From: Pomacea canaliculata
Taxonomy: Eukaryota > Mollusca > Gastropoda > Architaenioglossa > Ampullariidae
Length of the DNA stretch: 64,000 nt
Reading direction: 5' to 3'
Assembly: GCF_003073045.1 (NCBI RefSeq)
Contig: NC_037597.1
Span: forward strand, 8,428,717-8,492,716
Shown here: positions 12,790 to 24,117 of the stretch, in pieces
How positions within the stretch are numbered: the first letter of the stretch is position 1
Layout of the letters: each line of letters opens with the position of its first letter
The notes under the pieces: model-generated
The model's input: the letters and a program-made list of their open reading frames with translations, nothing else
What the model was told of the DNA's origin: nothing
Database searches by the model: none
Position numbers and translations under genes: made by a program

Positions 12790-15700
12790 TTAAAACTGTT
12801 CCTTCTGATCTCCAAACCAGACATAGCGGTCAGTCCGAGTGTGACCATCTTGGAGAGATTTCTCCGCCGACTTTGCTGTGATCCGGAAGCCGCCCCAGTC
12901 GAGTTCGATGCCCAGGTCGCGTATACAACGTTGAGAAAAAATATAAGGCGGCAGTTGAAGCAATGTTTTGTTGTCAGTGTAGCGACCGTTGACAGCTTTG
13001 TAAGCCTGTAAGCCATGTGATACATAAGAAATGTAAGGATTGTACAAGCAGGAGAGTTTTTGTTTTAATTTTGCCTAGATAAGCATAAGACCTGTACGAG
13101 ATTTTCTATGGTTGTAAAAGCAGACCATGACAAATGCCCAAGCGAATCGAAAATTTAATTTTGTTTGAAAATCTTTTCTCTTTCTCAGTGAGGTATGACC
13201 GTTTTTGTCTGAGTATTGACCACACCCAATGAAATGCAGAAGCATTTATCCTGAAAAATGCATCATCCTAAGCTGGCCACATCTTGTCTGTTTGCTCATC
13301 GCAAAATACATCTAAGATAGGGATTCTGATCTCCAGTTATCAGCTGGCATGGTTGCACCAAACATGAGACATTTAAATTAATTTTAGAAATTTAACTAAC
13401 AATAAGGGTTTCGTGGTAAAAGAAGGCGCCCCTTCCCATGTTTTGCCGTACGCACCTTTTCAGCTCTGTATACTTCCAGAAGAGCGTTAGTAACGACCCA
13501 CTTGTTATCTGGCTGAAACGATGTGCTGTTCACCGAAGCATTGCGAAACTGTATTAGACCCCACCTGAAAAAAATTAAGGTTGTTGTTTCTCTAGATGTA
13601 AGATTGTTTCTGTTTTTTCTATCTTTCCTTTTTATTAAAATTGTGTCACTTGTTCATACTTTTTACCTTGTAACTAGAATTATTTTGTAATACAACTTTA
13701 CATGTAGTACATGAATACATTTTCCATGATTAAATTTCCCAATGGGATTAATAAAGTTGGTCATTGTCATTGACTAAGTACCACCTCTTTTCATATGTCA
13801 TGGACAGGCAAGGAAAACAAGGTAATGCAAAGACACAGATAACAGTAAATTCAGAATATCAAAGAAACATTAGATAGTAAGATGAATGGAAAAAGTGAAG
13901 TGCGAGAAAGGAACGGGAAAAGCAGTAAGTTAGCTAGTAAATTGAAAATAATATTTAAGCTATATACATGGAAGAATAGGAAAATTGTGAGTTGAAAGAA
14001 AAAGGGAAGAATACACAATTTAAAGTTAACAAAAATTTATGAAAATTGATAAAAAGAATCTAAAAAGTGCACGAACATGTGTGTGCAGACACACAAACAC
14101 ACATAACACACACATTATAAACAAAAGTATCCCACCTATCAGGTAAATGAATGTTGGCAACTCCAGGTGACTGCCACACCCACCAATCTGCATCCAGGTC
14201 CAGCCGCTGGAACAGAGATACTAAAATATATCTCAAGCTTATGACACATACTTTAAGATGTACATAACAATTATTTTGACATACTTCAGACTGGCAGATG
14301 AAATATACAGAAGTTTTTTTCTTTAGGCATCCTTTACTTGTATATCAACCTCATACAAGTTGTTTTCCTGATGTATTAAGCGGAACCTACCTTGTGATAT
14401 TGCCCCCCAACTATTTCTGTCTGCCACTCAGATCTGCAAGGTTAAACACATAAAACAAAAGTCAGGGGGATTTGCAAGGTGCTGCTAATTGCTAGCAGAT
14501 AAACTGGAAACAGGCAAAAACTTAATTCAAGTCACAAGAGCCATTTGAAACAAATAAAATAACAAATATTAAAGAATGTAATTCCAGTGACAATTATCAC
14601 TGTACATTCATGATAAATTTACTCAATAACAACTAAACAAAATATAATTTTCTTAATCTATAATATAAAAGAATTTTATAAAGGGGAGTAAATACTGTCG
14701 TGAAGATACATTACTTTGTTACTTCCCTTGTTTTTCCCCAGATCATGATAAAAATTTATCATCAAGTTTATTTGATAAATTAAGTACTTTTATAACACTA
14801 TCACACAAGTAATTATTCTTTATTTCTTCTCGTTGGTGCACTATATGATATAAAACAAGTAACAAACATTAAAGTAGAAAAAATAACCGATATTTAAAAA
14901 GGTAAGGCTACATCTTAACATACTTTGCCATTTTGCCATGCTTAACCGGACGAATAAAGCAAATCATTTACTATAGATTAAAGGAGAATAATTATAATTC
15001 TACATTAAGGAAGTTAGCTGATGAACGTGCGTGAATGTGTTAAAAAAAAGAGTTTGATATGTTCAACCTAACACATCTGAGATAAAAATACGGTTCTGTA
15101 AAGACAGACCTGACAAAGTTTGTTCGCCATATTTCTTTGTCCTTGGGCATTTCATTCTCTCTCGTCACACCAGCAAATAATTGCTTGAATGGCAAAGACA
15201 TTTCTACTGTCCAGTGCTGATCTGGAATGTAGAAAATAGAAGCAAAATGCCACTAAAAATATTTTAACAGCATTCGGTTAATAATAACAAATTATTAACT
15301 TCAAACGGTTTATAACAAAGTCATGGTGACACCACGATCAACAATAAAAAAAATAAAGTTTTAGATACCTATGAAATTTTAGTTTTACGCTTAATAATTA
15401 GACATAATAAGAGAGCAGTTTTATTAACGTTAAATCACAAAAATTCAAAACAATTAAAAAAATGTTCTTATCAAGCAGCAATAAGCTCTGAATTACTATA
15501 ATAAATTCGGAGTGATATTATGACAAAAAGTGTGTTGTTCAAAGATTTGCAGATGACACATACTGCGGCGCCGAGGATCGTTGATGGGCCCATCAATCTG
15601 TATTGCTCTTAGCACGTCGCTCTCCCAGAAGCTGAGAGGCTCTCCATCGTCCATATAAGGCTGTAAATGGACGGTCTTATTGACAAACAGCTCGTGTGTA

Positions 15701-15816
15701 CTTTAATGCCGGTATGCATTTAGGTTTAGAAATATAACATAACCACCAAGACAAGAAAATCGTAATTAGAAAAAGCTACATATGGGACAAAAAAATTATT
15801 GTTAGTGAATATAGTT

Positions 15817-15852
<36 letters not shown>

Positions 15853-18523
15853 TGAATTAAACAGGTAGAGAAGAGAGAGAAAATGTGTATGGTGTGTGAG
15901 AGAGAGACTTACTCTTGTTAGCATGATGTCTGCCACAGTTCCCAAGGCGTTAATAGAAATCTCCTTGTATCTGAAACACGCCAGAACGAGGCAACAATAT
16001 AGAACAACAGCAGGTGATGATAATGATGGAATGCAATTTAAAACGATAAAAAATAATGTTTCAGCTGATTCATTAACGCTGTTAGATCCTTCAGCAGGAT
16101 AAACTAGTCGACCAAGTGAATTGATGAAAAAAATATGTTATTATAACTGTGCAAAAGTGTAGTAGCAATGTCTACAGCGCCGTCAAATGCGGTCCGTTTT
16201 TTTAGTTTGTTTCACAAATGATATATTTTTCATGTGATTGCCATAAATAAATATGTGGCTAACTTTTTTGGTGACAAAGTTCATCTTCAGAATGATAGTA
16301 TTCTTAAACTCTCTACTTACTTGTGGTTACTTTGTTCAGTGTCAAAAAGAACTTGAAATGAGTTATCTTGATAAACTGCAAAATAGCCAAAACCAGAATG
16401 AGATTTCTAGTTCAAACACGAATACTCTTAAAGAAAGAAAATATAAGGTGGTTTAATTTTCTAAGGCTTGGTTTGTCTAATGTCCTGTTAAAGGATGAAT
16501 AAAATGTTAACATTGGAAATATTAAGCTTTGTGTAGTGACTATTTTTTTCCTGCTTCTATTGAAAATGTAATATGAAACTTAATGGTCACATACAGCGTT
16601 AGAAAAATATGTAATAGACAGACAAATGACAACTGCTGATACATTCCTGAAGCAGAAGGGAAAACAGCCAGCGAAGTGCTGGCAAGAGTTGAACTAAGCC
16701 AGAACAAACAAGGGTGAAGAGAGAAATGTACAAAGAGCCTTGAGGACGAGGCCTTGCTGACACCCAGCGCCCTCCGGCGTACGCTTCAGTCCCAACATGT
16801 AAAACAAACCGCTTTTCGACAGGGACCGTGGCCATAGAGCAGAGATAAGCTACCTCAGAGATAAATGATTCAGCAGCACACAGTGGGTGGTAATCTGTGA
16901 GCGAATAGGCGTCGACCTCAAAGTTAAGCAGACGATATGAGTCTAGTTCTGAGTGAATATGTCCGCTTGCTACTTGTTAATATTGTGCAGTTACCACCCT
17001 AGTCCCCCCGAGATTGCTTTATGTGTTTGTACGTCAGGTGTGTGTGTATATATATGCATTTTATTTATGTATGTGTGCGTGTGGGAGCGCGCGCCTCAGA
17101 CCGACTTACTGGTGGTGTCGTGTAGCGTGCGGTTGGCCCAGACGGCGAACTCCTGGATGTAGGCACCTACGTAGAGGTTGCTGTCGTCCCATCTCATCTT
17201 CACTCGAGTTTCGAAACGTGGCGCTGGAAAGTTCTCGCCTCGAACATCTGGAAAGATCCAGAAACCAGTTTCATTGCCTGTCACTGGCACAGCCAATGCT
17301 ACAACCACCACTTCTACCTATACCTTTTGCTAACTGGGTATGCAGAATGACAAAACAAAAAGAAATGAGAAGGCGAAAACTTAAAGATGGAGGAAAAGGA
17401 GGAAGGTAAAAAAAAGTCACCGCCAGGCGTCAAAGAGTCAAAAGTAGAAAGAATGAAGGAGAAAGTTTACATATGGATGACCTACGTAATAAAAGAAATA
17501 GTTAAGGAGTCCTAGGCACACACACACGCACACACAAAATGCATTCATTCCTATAATACATCGTTATGCAGACGAAATTAATTCTTGAATACTTTTTTGA
17601 GAACATTGAATGTTTACAACGGTGTAGTACTACAGTTAGCGAAGGTCCAGAGCACTCATCTCCATCCCATCACCTCCTACTCTGGACATCGTTCTTGATA
17701 TCATAATCAAATATTCAATGTATCACCTTTTAAGTTCCTCTACATTACCCAATAAAGTAGGTAAATGTTTTGTCCACCCTACCTTTCCTTACACACTGCC
17801 ACCTACCAAGGTTGAGAAAAAGAGAAGTGACGTACTAAAGAAAGGCAGAAAAGAGACAAGACATAGCTATCAACCAGAAAGAAAGAAAAACAACATACCA
17901 AAAAACAGCAGAAAGAGAAATGAAATATGAAAAGCAGAAAAAGTGACGTACCAACGAAAGACTCTGTCCACCCAACATCCCGCCAGGCTTTCTCGTTGAG
18001 GTTTCCGTCGATAACGATGGTGTCTGTGTCAAGATGGTAGACGACGTAGTTCCTCGGCAACTCTACGTTGCACGTTGCGGCTCGGCAAGCGTTCATACGC
18101 GCTTTGGTCAAATAGCTATCACACGAAATAAACGTTAGCTTTTTTCCTATCGGCCAAAGCCGCAAGCACACAAACACACAGACACATGAAAGCACGGATA
18201 ACACAAAATAAATAAAGGCAAATGCACGTGGACACAAAGAAGTGACCAAATAAACAGGTAGACGGGTCTATAGGGGTCTTGACACGACATGCATTAACTT
18301 ACTTCTTTATGTCTGGGTTGTCCATAAGGTCACTACACTCTTTCAACGTCTCGTTTTCCGTGGTACTCCGTAAGAGCTTGACGGGAGTGAGCTCTCCATG
18401 GATGCCAGACCTTGCCTCCTGCCCCTCGGGTTTGCGAAGTAGGTAGCCTATGATGAGTCCGGCACCCAGGGCCAGGGCTGCTATGACCACAGTGATCACC
18501 AGGGCTGCTGGATTTGATTTCAT
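12790..18523 (-). CDS. CBM9-like type II membrane protein, copy A (complete)
   Basis: Eleven exons: 18523-18303, 18115-17952, 17247-17110, 16375-16321, 15970-15913, 15660-15564, 15221-15110, 14433-14391, 14206-14136, 13564-13456, 13005-12790. They total 1284 nt, giving 427 residues plus a TAA stop, with no frame disruption. Residues about 5-29 are a signal anchor (ALVITVVIAALALGAGLIIG). An extracellular linker with NETLK follows, then a CBM9-like domain from about residue 95: IVIDGNLNEKAW, WTESFVDVRG, MRWDDSNLYVGAYIQE, YQDNSFQVLFD, YKEISINALG, PYMDDG, NIHLPDRWG. The C-terminal part (GGFRIT, TDRYVWFG) also follows the full-length family. There are several N-glycosylation sequons. The start at 18523 directly precedes the anchor; an in-frame ATG at 18643 would add 40 residues and is less likely. 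Likely a surface or Golgi-type lectin-like protein, but ligand and function are unknown. The family is best known from bacteria. Confidence 0.9.
13690..13775 (+). repeat. LINE/SINE-type 3' end in an intron of copy A
   Basis: TTTCCCAATGGGATTAATAA followed by AGTTGGTCATTGTCATTG resembles the hairpin-plus-tail 3' ends of several aquatic-animal LINEs. It lies upstream, in the transcript sense, of exon 10 of the CBM9-like gene, in the intron between exons 9 and 10 and on the opposite strand. Confidence 0.4.
15817..15850. repeat. (CT)n microsatellite followed by a short CA run
   Basis: About 12 CT units then CACACACAC, about 63 bases past the donor of the 15970-15913 exon. Confidence 0.9.
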
Positions 18524-18649
18524 CTCGGAGTAGGTTAGTTGTATTCTTCCTCTCAAATTTGTTGACAACACTGTTACAACAATATGTAAGGACCAGTTAC
18601 TGCCATTGACATAATATATTTTGCTATAATTACCTGATAACATTTCTAA

Positions 18650-21634
18650 TTTATGTTAAAGCTAACGTGATAGAATATGTGTATTGTCATTTTAACTCAT
18701 TACTGTTCTGTTGATTATTAACTGTCAAAATGTCCTGTAATTCAATGTCGTGTTTTTTTAAAAAAATATTTTCGTTAAAGAGTTTGCGACCATTCTGTGA
18801 TATTAGTGCTTATTTGTTGTTTAACAATTTTAAACTGCAGACCATTCAATCTAAGCTGCAGTGTAGGAAGGTATTTAGACTGACTAGACTACTCAGATGA
18901 AGCTGCTTAAATGTGGAAAATTTAAAACAAAGTAATATACAGAGAAAGATGTATATTGCAATTCACTTCAACGATTTTATTATCTTCTACTCTGACAGAA
19001 TGAAGTGCAGTTACCTGTAAAACTTGAAGGACCAAATCTCAAGGCGTTCCACCAATCCAGTCAGGACAGACAGCTAAATATCATTCCAAGTTGTGCCTTC
19101 TGACTACAGGCAGATCACAGCTTGGTAACACCATCGTCACGAATGAAAACTAGAGGTTGGTCCGTATCATATCCATCCACTCGAATCTCAGTTCTTGTTT
19201 CTGCATCAATCCACAACTTGGTTTGTCATCCCACCAGAACAAGGTTGATGCTCCTGGCTATGTTGAAAACCTCTGGTACTGACACAAGTGCACAACAAAG
19301 GTAATTCTAAGTAAGCAGAACAAACAGAGGACACAGGGAAGCTCTGACCTCACCCTCGCAGGGCCGTAACGTCTCGACCAGGTACAGACTCGACCAACAA
19401 CAGGTCCTCCAGTGCTCTTGCCTTTGAGTTCTGTATGTTTCTTCGCCATGTGTGGGTTTTTTAATATCAGGAAGTCACGTGATGTCACAAAAAGCAAGAC
19501 CTGGGGGAAAGTGCATAGGGAACTCGCAAACAAGAGGGTATAGTTCTGAACTTGGTGTTTATTCCTTTAATTCTACTAATATTTATGCATCTAGAAAAAC
19601 AAAACCCTTAGCTGTATCTTCTTCTTCTTGGACCTATTCGTAATGTACCTACATAAATGTGTCTGCGTCCATGTAATGCGTCTCTGTCATGAGCACGTTT
19701 GGCTGTTTGTGTATATATGTGTAAGTGCTGGTGTGTATGTGAGGGTGCGGATGTATATATATATTACAGAACCTGACATAGAAATTGACTGATTTCAAAC
19801 AGACAATTCATAGAAAAATAACATATAAAATTATGTTATTGAGACTCAAAATTCCTGCTCGTGTCCACACACACACACACACACGTGGAAACATAATCAC
19901 GCACACGCACATCCATGCGTCTGCACGCAAAAAACATGCGTTCGCTCAAGCATAGAAAAGACAATGTATTGTAGTTCCATTGAAAACATTTCATTAAAAC
20001 ATCTCACATTACACAGTCTGAGCTGTTCACCACATTCACTGTTTCCTCCAACCCGTTTACACTCCCCTCCCCATCACCCTCCTACACTCACCCTTCCTTC
20101 TTCACACTCACTTAGAGAAGTTAGACATATTTGAGACGACTTCTTAATCTTGTCTTTCATGTAGGCCCCAACTCTGGGTGTCAAACCAAGCCTGTCCATG
20201 TACTTTGCGTGAGTTTGGCCCTCGGGAGCGAATCAGCCTTCCACCTCCCCAACCTGCGGACATTGCTCTAATTCTTCTTAGGTTGCCCCCGGCCACGACT
20301 GCGAGAGGAAAAAGGGGGATTGATAAGATTTCACAGACGACATGTACAGGGGTGTACTTTCTTATTGTACTTCATGCTGATGACAGGGACTGAGTGTAAA
20401 AATCTCTTCCGCCAACAGCCAGGACAATACAGAGCTGCGGTCAAGAAGTTTAGCAGTGTGGCTGAGCTATGAGGGATGAACTTCAGGTTCTCACCAACGT
20501 TCTAAAGGTTAAAAAAAGGAAAGTAGACTTCCGCCAGGGAGGCTGATCTGTGACATTTCCTTCTTTACATACACGCAACAGCTCCTGTCGCATACTTCTC
20601 ACTGCTTCCTTTCACAGCCGGGGCTTTATAAACTTTGAGATGGCAATAAGAATGGGGGAAGACTTTCTTTCTCTTTATTTTGCTGTCTTGTGTGTCGATC
20701 TTTTGTAAATATGATTGTATATGTGTATCTATACTACATGTCTTATGTCTGTGTACACATGCATATTTATGAAGCCTACTTTTGAACAAGACTTTTGAGA
20801 CTGAAGTTAATATGGATGTAACAGTTAATGCATCAATGTTTATTTGTAGAAAAACCTTGTGAGACCTGGGATAAACCAAAGTGAAAGACCACACATTTGC
20901 AAGAACTTATTTTTGCGGACTGGTCAAACAGAACTTAAAACTAAAAAGAAGAAAAAAAAACCCACTACAAAATTAAACAAAATTATGGGGCTTTCTACAC
21001 AATTTGTACACTGTAAACAATCTCATGTTTGCTAATTATGAAATTCGGATTCCTCAAAAACCACATCCACGCAGAGACATATTACATTTTTGCACTCTGG
21101 TGTGTGTCTGTGGAGTACAAGGGAAGTGAAGATAGACAAATAGATAGTGAGAGAGAGAGAGAGAAGAGGGGTAGTTAAATAATCTGCACACTCTTGAAAT
21201 ACAGTACTTGATTACACTGGCCATCAATAAGAGCAACACCTTTGTAATTGTACAAAGTCGACACGATCCCTAAAAACTTTAAGGACGTAAATCTCAATGA
21301 ATGCCGATAGAAATACAGTAATGAACCTTTTTTTTAAACAGTAGATGAAAAACTGAACAAGACAGGGCAACTAGATTTTAAACTTACCTTGACATCACAG
21401 GAAATTGTCTAAACTGGCTGTGGACCGGCTCCGCATCTGTTCGAACGTAAGGAACCAAATTTTCGGTTCCTGACTTCCATCAGCATCTTTAAGTTTGATA
21501 ATTCAGAAGAAGGTAGGATGCTTTGGTGGCAAAGGTCACAAATCCCCAACTAAGACATAGAAAAAAAAAGAATAAAATAATTATGATAAAGAACACCTGT
21601 CACGTGAAACATAAGATAAGATGACTCATTGAAC

Positions 21635-21666
<32 letters not shown>

Positions 21667-23029
21667 TCATGATTATGATGATGTCTCTGTCATACAGAAT
21701 TTTTTCTGGCTTAAACCATACATGCAATCTCTGTGATACAGTCTTAGTTGCGGACATAAACACATAAACATAAACACATAAACACCAACATAAACACCAA
21801 CAACCAAACAGCAAGCTATTTTGTAAGTTTTATTTATTTCAGAAGTAAAGCTAAGCTTTCCAGAAACAGACGACATCGACGAGAGCACTGGCTGCGTGCG
21901 GTCCACGATAACTCCGCCTGAGCTCAGGGGGGATTATTTCCCCTTCATTACGGGGCAAAAACAAAGACGGATTTGTCTGCTGCTCCCATGAGCGCCGCGT
22001 GTTTGTCTGGTCTCGCCAAATATGTTCTGGGTATCCTCCCATCAGATTCTACCAACCTGTTCTCTGATCAACAGTCGCTTTTCAAATGTCGTCACTCTCC
22101 ACCTTCAAGAAGACAACTCCTCCGTTCTATAGGAAGTGGTCATAGTTACCTACCCTCCTCACTTCCTTTACCTTTTTTTTTGGGTGGGGGTGAGGGGTGG
22201 TCTTTTATATGGGAGGTGAAAATCAAATATCAAAAGATAAGAAGATTGAAATCATACGGAATGGACCTAAGTTTTAATTTTTCAATTTCCACAACCTGCA
22301 CATAAAAATATTAAGAATAAACAGTTTATGGCGGACATAGACTAAAAGAACTTGTATATAGAAAGAAGATATAAGGAGCTCGAAGAAAACTAGTTTGAAT
22401 AACCTCTTTGCTGGTTTCGATCAGTAAAAACAAGTATGATGATCAATAGAAGTAATATTGTTTTTGCATAGTGTGTGTGTGTGTGAGTGAGAGTGAGAGA
22501 GAGAGAGAGGGGGCACGGGAAGGAAATGGAAAAGAGACGAGAGAGTCCAAACTTGATTAAAGCAAATACCAAGACAACATTTCTTTTTTGCAGAGCCGAC
22601 AGGTAGCTTGCCAAGCTGGATTCGTGGGCTGGCCGATAGAAACGAGGGGAGGATTTTGTTTGTTTCCTGCTGTTTGTGCAAGCAATCGTCAAGCGATTAT
22701 CGCTCGCAGACACAGGCAGACGACACAAGGCGTCCCAGCAGTCGTCCACCAGACAACAGGATTGCGGCTGTGCTGAGGATCGGGGCGCTCACAATTTTCG
22801 AGGATACTTAATTCCTGACATTGCAGTGCTCCTTTCGGAACTTAACCTGTGACACCCTCGCTGACAGTTTTTTATTCGTCTTCTCATTCATCTGCCAGGC
22901 TATAGCACGATAAAAACTACAAACTGATCTTTTTGATATAAATCATCGAAATTAACTTATTAATACGCCGTAGCATAATTCTGGATAAATTGTTTAAATA
23001 AAATTAAAGTGGAGCGCGAGGAACATTTT
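18650..23029. other. Intergenic, between CBM9-like copy A and the LRR gene
   Basis: It should contain the promoters of the divergent genes on either side. It holds a protein-like minus-strand fragment near 19121-19225, a (GAT)n repeat and moderately CpG-rich patches at 21870-22020 and 22590-22860. Confidence 0.5.
21635..21683. repeat. (GAT)n microsatellite
   Basis: About ten GAT units followed by degenerate copies. Confidence 0.9.
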
Positions 23030-23152
23030 TGACAGAGAAACGTGACATAAACAGAAAACAGAAAACATTATTGTTGCTACAGTATTTAAAACTGTGTGTA
23101 GTCTCTGAAAAACTGAAGATAAACTACCATTTGAAAACCATGAGGACTACAG
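23030..23152 (+). other. Probable 5' non-coding exon of the LRR gene
   Basis: A strong donor (AG|GTAAGTTG) sits after 23152 and pairs with the acceptor at 24113 (TTCTTCTCACAG). Its ATG at 23139 would run into a stop soon after splicing, so it would be a short upstream ORF, and the signal-peptide ATG at 24118 is the likely main start. The left boundary is unknown; the value given is nominal. Confidence 0.4.
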
Positions 23153-24117
23153 GTAAGTTGTTCGTTATTATTTTATATTCAATATGTTTAAATATTTATG
23201 GGGACAGCGAGAGAACCGTTTCATATTCCTAACTTCTGATTGGCACAAAGACGGTTTACCATTTTTGCTAACATTAACTGTGTCCCTACTTTCATGTTAT
23301 CAGAAAAGTCTATTTATCCGTTTCTGGTAAATGTTTACACGTTTTGAAGAAAAAAAAGGACATACACAGAAAAATACAGAGGTAAGAAAAGTGCAGAAAA
23401 GAATTGCAAACAATAGAGAAGACTGTTCAATTTGTAACAATACAATGAGAAGATGATATGCAACGGATATTACGATTGGGACACAATGGGCGATAAATAC
23501 AAAGAAACGAGGAATCTTTCGTCTTTTCAAGAATGCAAAAGCGATTCCAATAAATTTTAGTCAGAAAAAAAGGAAAAGTTTTGTAATTTTTATTTTACAA
23601 CGGACCACGAGGCAGGCCTAATGGAAAGGAAGGAAGAGGGTGGAGAAAGAAGCACACAGCTCCCTCTAGTGTTGCAGGGTCGCATCACGTAGGGCGTGCG
23701 TGCACACACACACCGGTCACTGGACGTCACGTAAACAACGTTACCGGAAGCTAGAGACGCACAGACTGGATGAGCGTCTGCGCGGAAGTCGGCTCTAAAA
23801 ATAAAGCAAGAAAAAAGCGAAGTGAATGTTGATTGAGCAAAGACGGAAAGGCTGCAGGTGTAAAGAAGATAAAGTCACGAAAAACGCACGTGAGAAACAA
23901 ACACAAAAAATGCAGATTTTGTAAAAATCTTTGATAAAGAGACTCACTGTTTACCAGGAAAGTCTGTAGAGGTATTTTTATTAGCCAGAGCAGGTTTTGG
24001 AGATGCTCTTTTTTCAAGCTTTAGTTATGTCTGAAAACAGCTTGTAAAATAGGATGTTTAGTACTATTAGGTTAGAGATGGATGCTCTATTCACCTTCAT
24101 TTTCTTCTCACAGAGCA

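Noticed and set aside
16600-16947. Minus-strand frame containing NFEVDAYSLTDYHP, considered as the missing CBM9-like exon of copy A
   Set aside because: Its possible donor does not give the phase 2 required by the next exon, and the 55-nt exon at 16375-16321 fits phase, motif and paralogue exactly.
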